Below are positions 6,684 to 7,978 of a stretch of 7,978 nucleotides of DNA, piece by piece. The DNA lies in the NCBI GenBank assembly GCA_943329105.2, contig CALQCP020000096.1:1-7978 (forward strand). Direction: 5' to 3'. Origin of the DNA: Chitinophaga pinensis (GTDB taxonomy: Bacteria > Planctomycetota > Phycisphaerae > Phycisphaerales > SM1A02). The translations under genes were made by a program, and so were the position numbers. The notes under the pieces were generated by a model, which worked only from the letters and a program-made list of their open reading frames with translations, made no database searches and was not told the DNA's origin. Position 1 is the stretch's first letter, and each line of letters begins with the position of its first letter.

Positions 6684-7678
6684 TGCACTCCCTCGGCGCA
6701 CGCACTCAGTCCAGCACCCGGACTCGAACCCCGGGCGAGATTGTTGCCGCAGCAACGCCAACATCACAAGCGGGTCGACGCATCGTTGATCGCGCATTCC
6801 TTGGCGTGTGCATTGCGTTCACCGCGCTTGCCGTGTTGCTCTTGGTGGTGCTCGTCGTCTCCATTTGGCAGGACGGTCACGCGAGGCTGTCTTGGCAGTT
6901 CCTCTCTTCGTTTGCCAGCCGCAAGACTGAAGAAGCCGGCGTGCGTGCGCCCTTGTGGGGCAGCATTTGGGTGTGCGTGATTTGCGCCGTTGCGGCGTTA
7001 CCGATTGGCGTGGGAACCGCCATCTACTTGGAAGAATTTTCTAAGCGATCCCGGTTTCGAAGTTTCATCCAACTCAACATCGCTAATCTCGCCGGCGTTC
7101 CGTCCATTGTCTACGGAATCCTGGGTTTAACTGCATTTGCGCGTGCGTTCGGTACGGCAAACAGCGAGAGCCCGATCACCTTTGGACAGCCGGAGTCGTT
7201 CTTCTATCTGCAACTCCCGTTCGGCCACGGAGTGCTGGCCGGCGGATTGACATTGATGCTGGTGGTGTTGCCGATTGTCATCGTGTCGAGCCAAGAAGCG
7301 TTGCGCACCGTGCCGGCAAGTTTGCGCACTGCGTCCCTAGCGCTGGGTGCCACACAGTGGCAAACCACTTGGAATATCACACTTCCCGCATCAATCCCCA
7401 TGATCATGACCGGTGGCATCTTGGCCATGAGCCGCGCCATCGGTGAAGCCGCGCCCATTCTGGTACTCGGCGTTCCGCTGTTCATTCGCTCCACGCCAAC
7501 GAACCTGATGAGCGATTTCACTGTGCTGCCTCTACAAATCTATAACTGGTCCATGCGCCAGCAATCTGGATTCCATGAGTTGGCCGCTGCCGGCATCATC
7601 GTGTTGCTCGCCGTCCTCCTTACCCTCAATGCCTTGGCGGTCATCATCCGCCATCGCCTGCAACGTGCCAACGGCTGA
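6683..7678 (+). CDS. pstA: Phosphate ABC transporter permease PstA
   Basis: This 331-residue inner-membrane protein is the second channel subunit. Membrane segments are visible at roughly residues 39-61, 91-116, 131-152, 182-203, 236-262 and 298-324. NLAGVPSIVYGILGL (135-149) is the PstA signature. The EAA loop lies in SSQEALRTVPASLRTASLALGATQWQT (from residue 202), and AMSRAIGEAAPIL (248-260) follows. The start ATG shares its first base with the pstC stop (TGATG), which implies translational coupling; the in-frame GTG at 6680 would add one residue. The N-terminus before the first membrane segment is hydrophilic and Thr/Ala-rich, somewhat longer than strictly needed. Ends in TGATG, which leads into a short frame before pstB. 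Confidence 0.95.
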   Translation: MHSLGARTQSSTRTRTPGEIVAAATPTSQAGRRIVDRAFLGVCIAFTALAVLLLVVLVVSIWQDGHARLSWQFLSSFASRKTEEAGVRAPLWGSIWVCVICAVAALPIGVGTAIYLEEFSKRSRFRSFIQLNIANLAGVPSIVYGILGLTAFARAFGTANSESPITFGQPESFFYLQLPFGHGVLAGGLTLMLVVLPIVIVSSQEALRTVPASLRTASLALGATQWQTTWNITLPASIPMIMTGGILAMSRAIGEAAPILVLGVPLFIRSTPTNLMSDFTVLPLQIYNWSMRQQSGFHELAAAGIIVLLAVLLTLNALAVIIRHRLQRANG

Positions 7679-7701
7679 TGCCGCCCACGAGCATTCCATG
7701 A
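7678..7701 (+). other. Seven-codon frame bridging pstA and pstB (speculative)
   Basis: The pstA stop is part of TGATG, opening an ATG at 7678-7680. This frame reads MPPTSIP and stops at TGA 7699-7701, which overlaps the pstB ATG at 7698 as ATGA. It therefore links the two genes with no untranslated base. It could serve re-initiation into pstB, which has no good Shine-Dalgarno. A frame this short can arise by chance. Confidence 0.2.
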
Positions 7702-7978
7702 ACACTCCCCCCAACGCACCCCCGCCACGAAACATTGACAGCAAGCCTCCCATGACCATGGGCGCCCCGGCTGCGGTGGTAGCACCTGTTGCCGACACGG
7801 AACACATTGCGATCCGCGCTCATGGTCTAGACAGCTGGTACGGCAGTGTGCAGGCGCTCAAGGGCATCTCGCTGGAAATCCCCAAGTGCCGCGTGACCGC
7901 CTTGATCGGGCCATCCGGCTGCGGCAAGAGCACCTTTCTACGCTGGATCAACCGGATGAACGATCCGATTCCGGGCGC
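7698..7978 (+). CDS. pstB: Phosphate ABC transporter ATPase PstB (N-terminal part, cut by window end)
   Basis: The first 93 codons of the ATP-hydrolysing subunit of the phosphate importer are present; the gene runs off the right edge, so no stop is seen. LDSWYGSVQALKGISLEIP (from residue 44) matches the PstB strand with the aromatic A-loop Tyr48, and the Walker A motif GPSGCGKST is at 71-79, followed by FLRWINRMND as in PstB rather than other importers. The Q-loop, signature motif and Walker B lie outside. If the ATG at 7698 is used, about 36 Pro/Ala-rich residues precede the conserved core, compared with about 10 in E. coli PstB. ATGs at 7752 and 7758 are possible shorter starts. A phoU gene is expected further downstream. 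Confidence 0.93.
   Translation, partial: MNTPPNAPPPRNIDSKPPMTMGAPAAVVAPVADTEHIAIRAHGLDSWYGSVQALKGISLEIPKCRVTALIGPSGCGKSTFLRWINRMNDPIPG

Noticed and set aside
1..7978. CRISPR array, insertion sequence, tRNA or rRNA genes
   Set aside because: No spaced direct repeats, transposase motifs, cloverleaf or rRNA-like sequence were seen; coding density by recognised chromosomal genes leaves little room.

Overview
The window is GC-rich (roughly 60% by eye) and densely coding. It reads as an ordinary housekeeping region of a bacterium with a Gram-negative type envelope: a soluble (non-lipoprotein) periplasmic phosphate-binding protein and an anhydromuramic acid kinase are both present. Six of the seven genes lack a recognisable Shine-Dalgarno sequence. 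This, with the UDP-xylose synthase and the form of the phosphate genes, makes me lean towards Planctomycetota (perhaps Phycisphaerae), but that is an impression from the sequence, not a placement.

Layout. Positions 1-183 hold no confident gene. There is an open frame entering from the left edge that may be the end of a sugar transferase, and a GC-rich stretch with interleaved inverted repeats. On the minus strand, 184-1173 encodes a UDP-glucuronate decarboxylase (UDP-xylose synthase). An 83-bp divergent gap separates it from anmK (1257-2402, plus strand), the peptidoglycan-recycling anhydro-N-acetylmuramic acid kinase. From 2473 to the right edge all genes are on the plus strand and form a phosphate-starvation cluster: phoB-like response regulator, phoR-like sensor kinase, pstS (periplasmic phosphate-binding protein), pstC and pstA (permeases), and the first 93 codons of pstB (ATPase), cut by the window end.

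How it works together. PstS captures phosphate in the periplasm, PstC/PstA form the membrane channel and PstB supplies ATP hydrolysis. PhoR, which has one membrane segment and no sizeable periplasmic domain, presumably reads transporter status and phosphorylates PhoB, which activates the cluster. A phoU gene would be expected downstream of pstB, outside the window.

No novel system is evident. The least ordinary signals are small: two mini-ORFs that bridge the pstS-pstC and pstA-pstB gaps from the stop of one gene to the start of the next, tandem hairpins just after pstS, and a variant active-site motif in AnmK.
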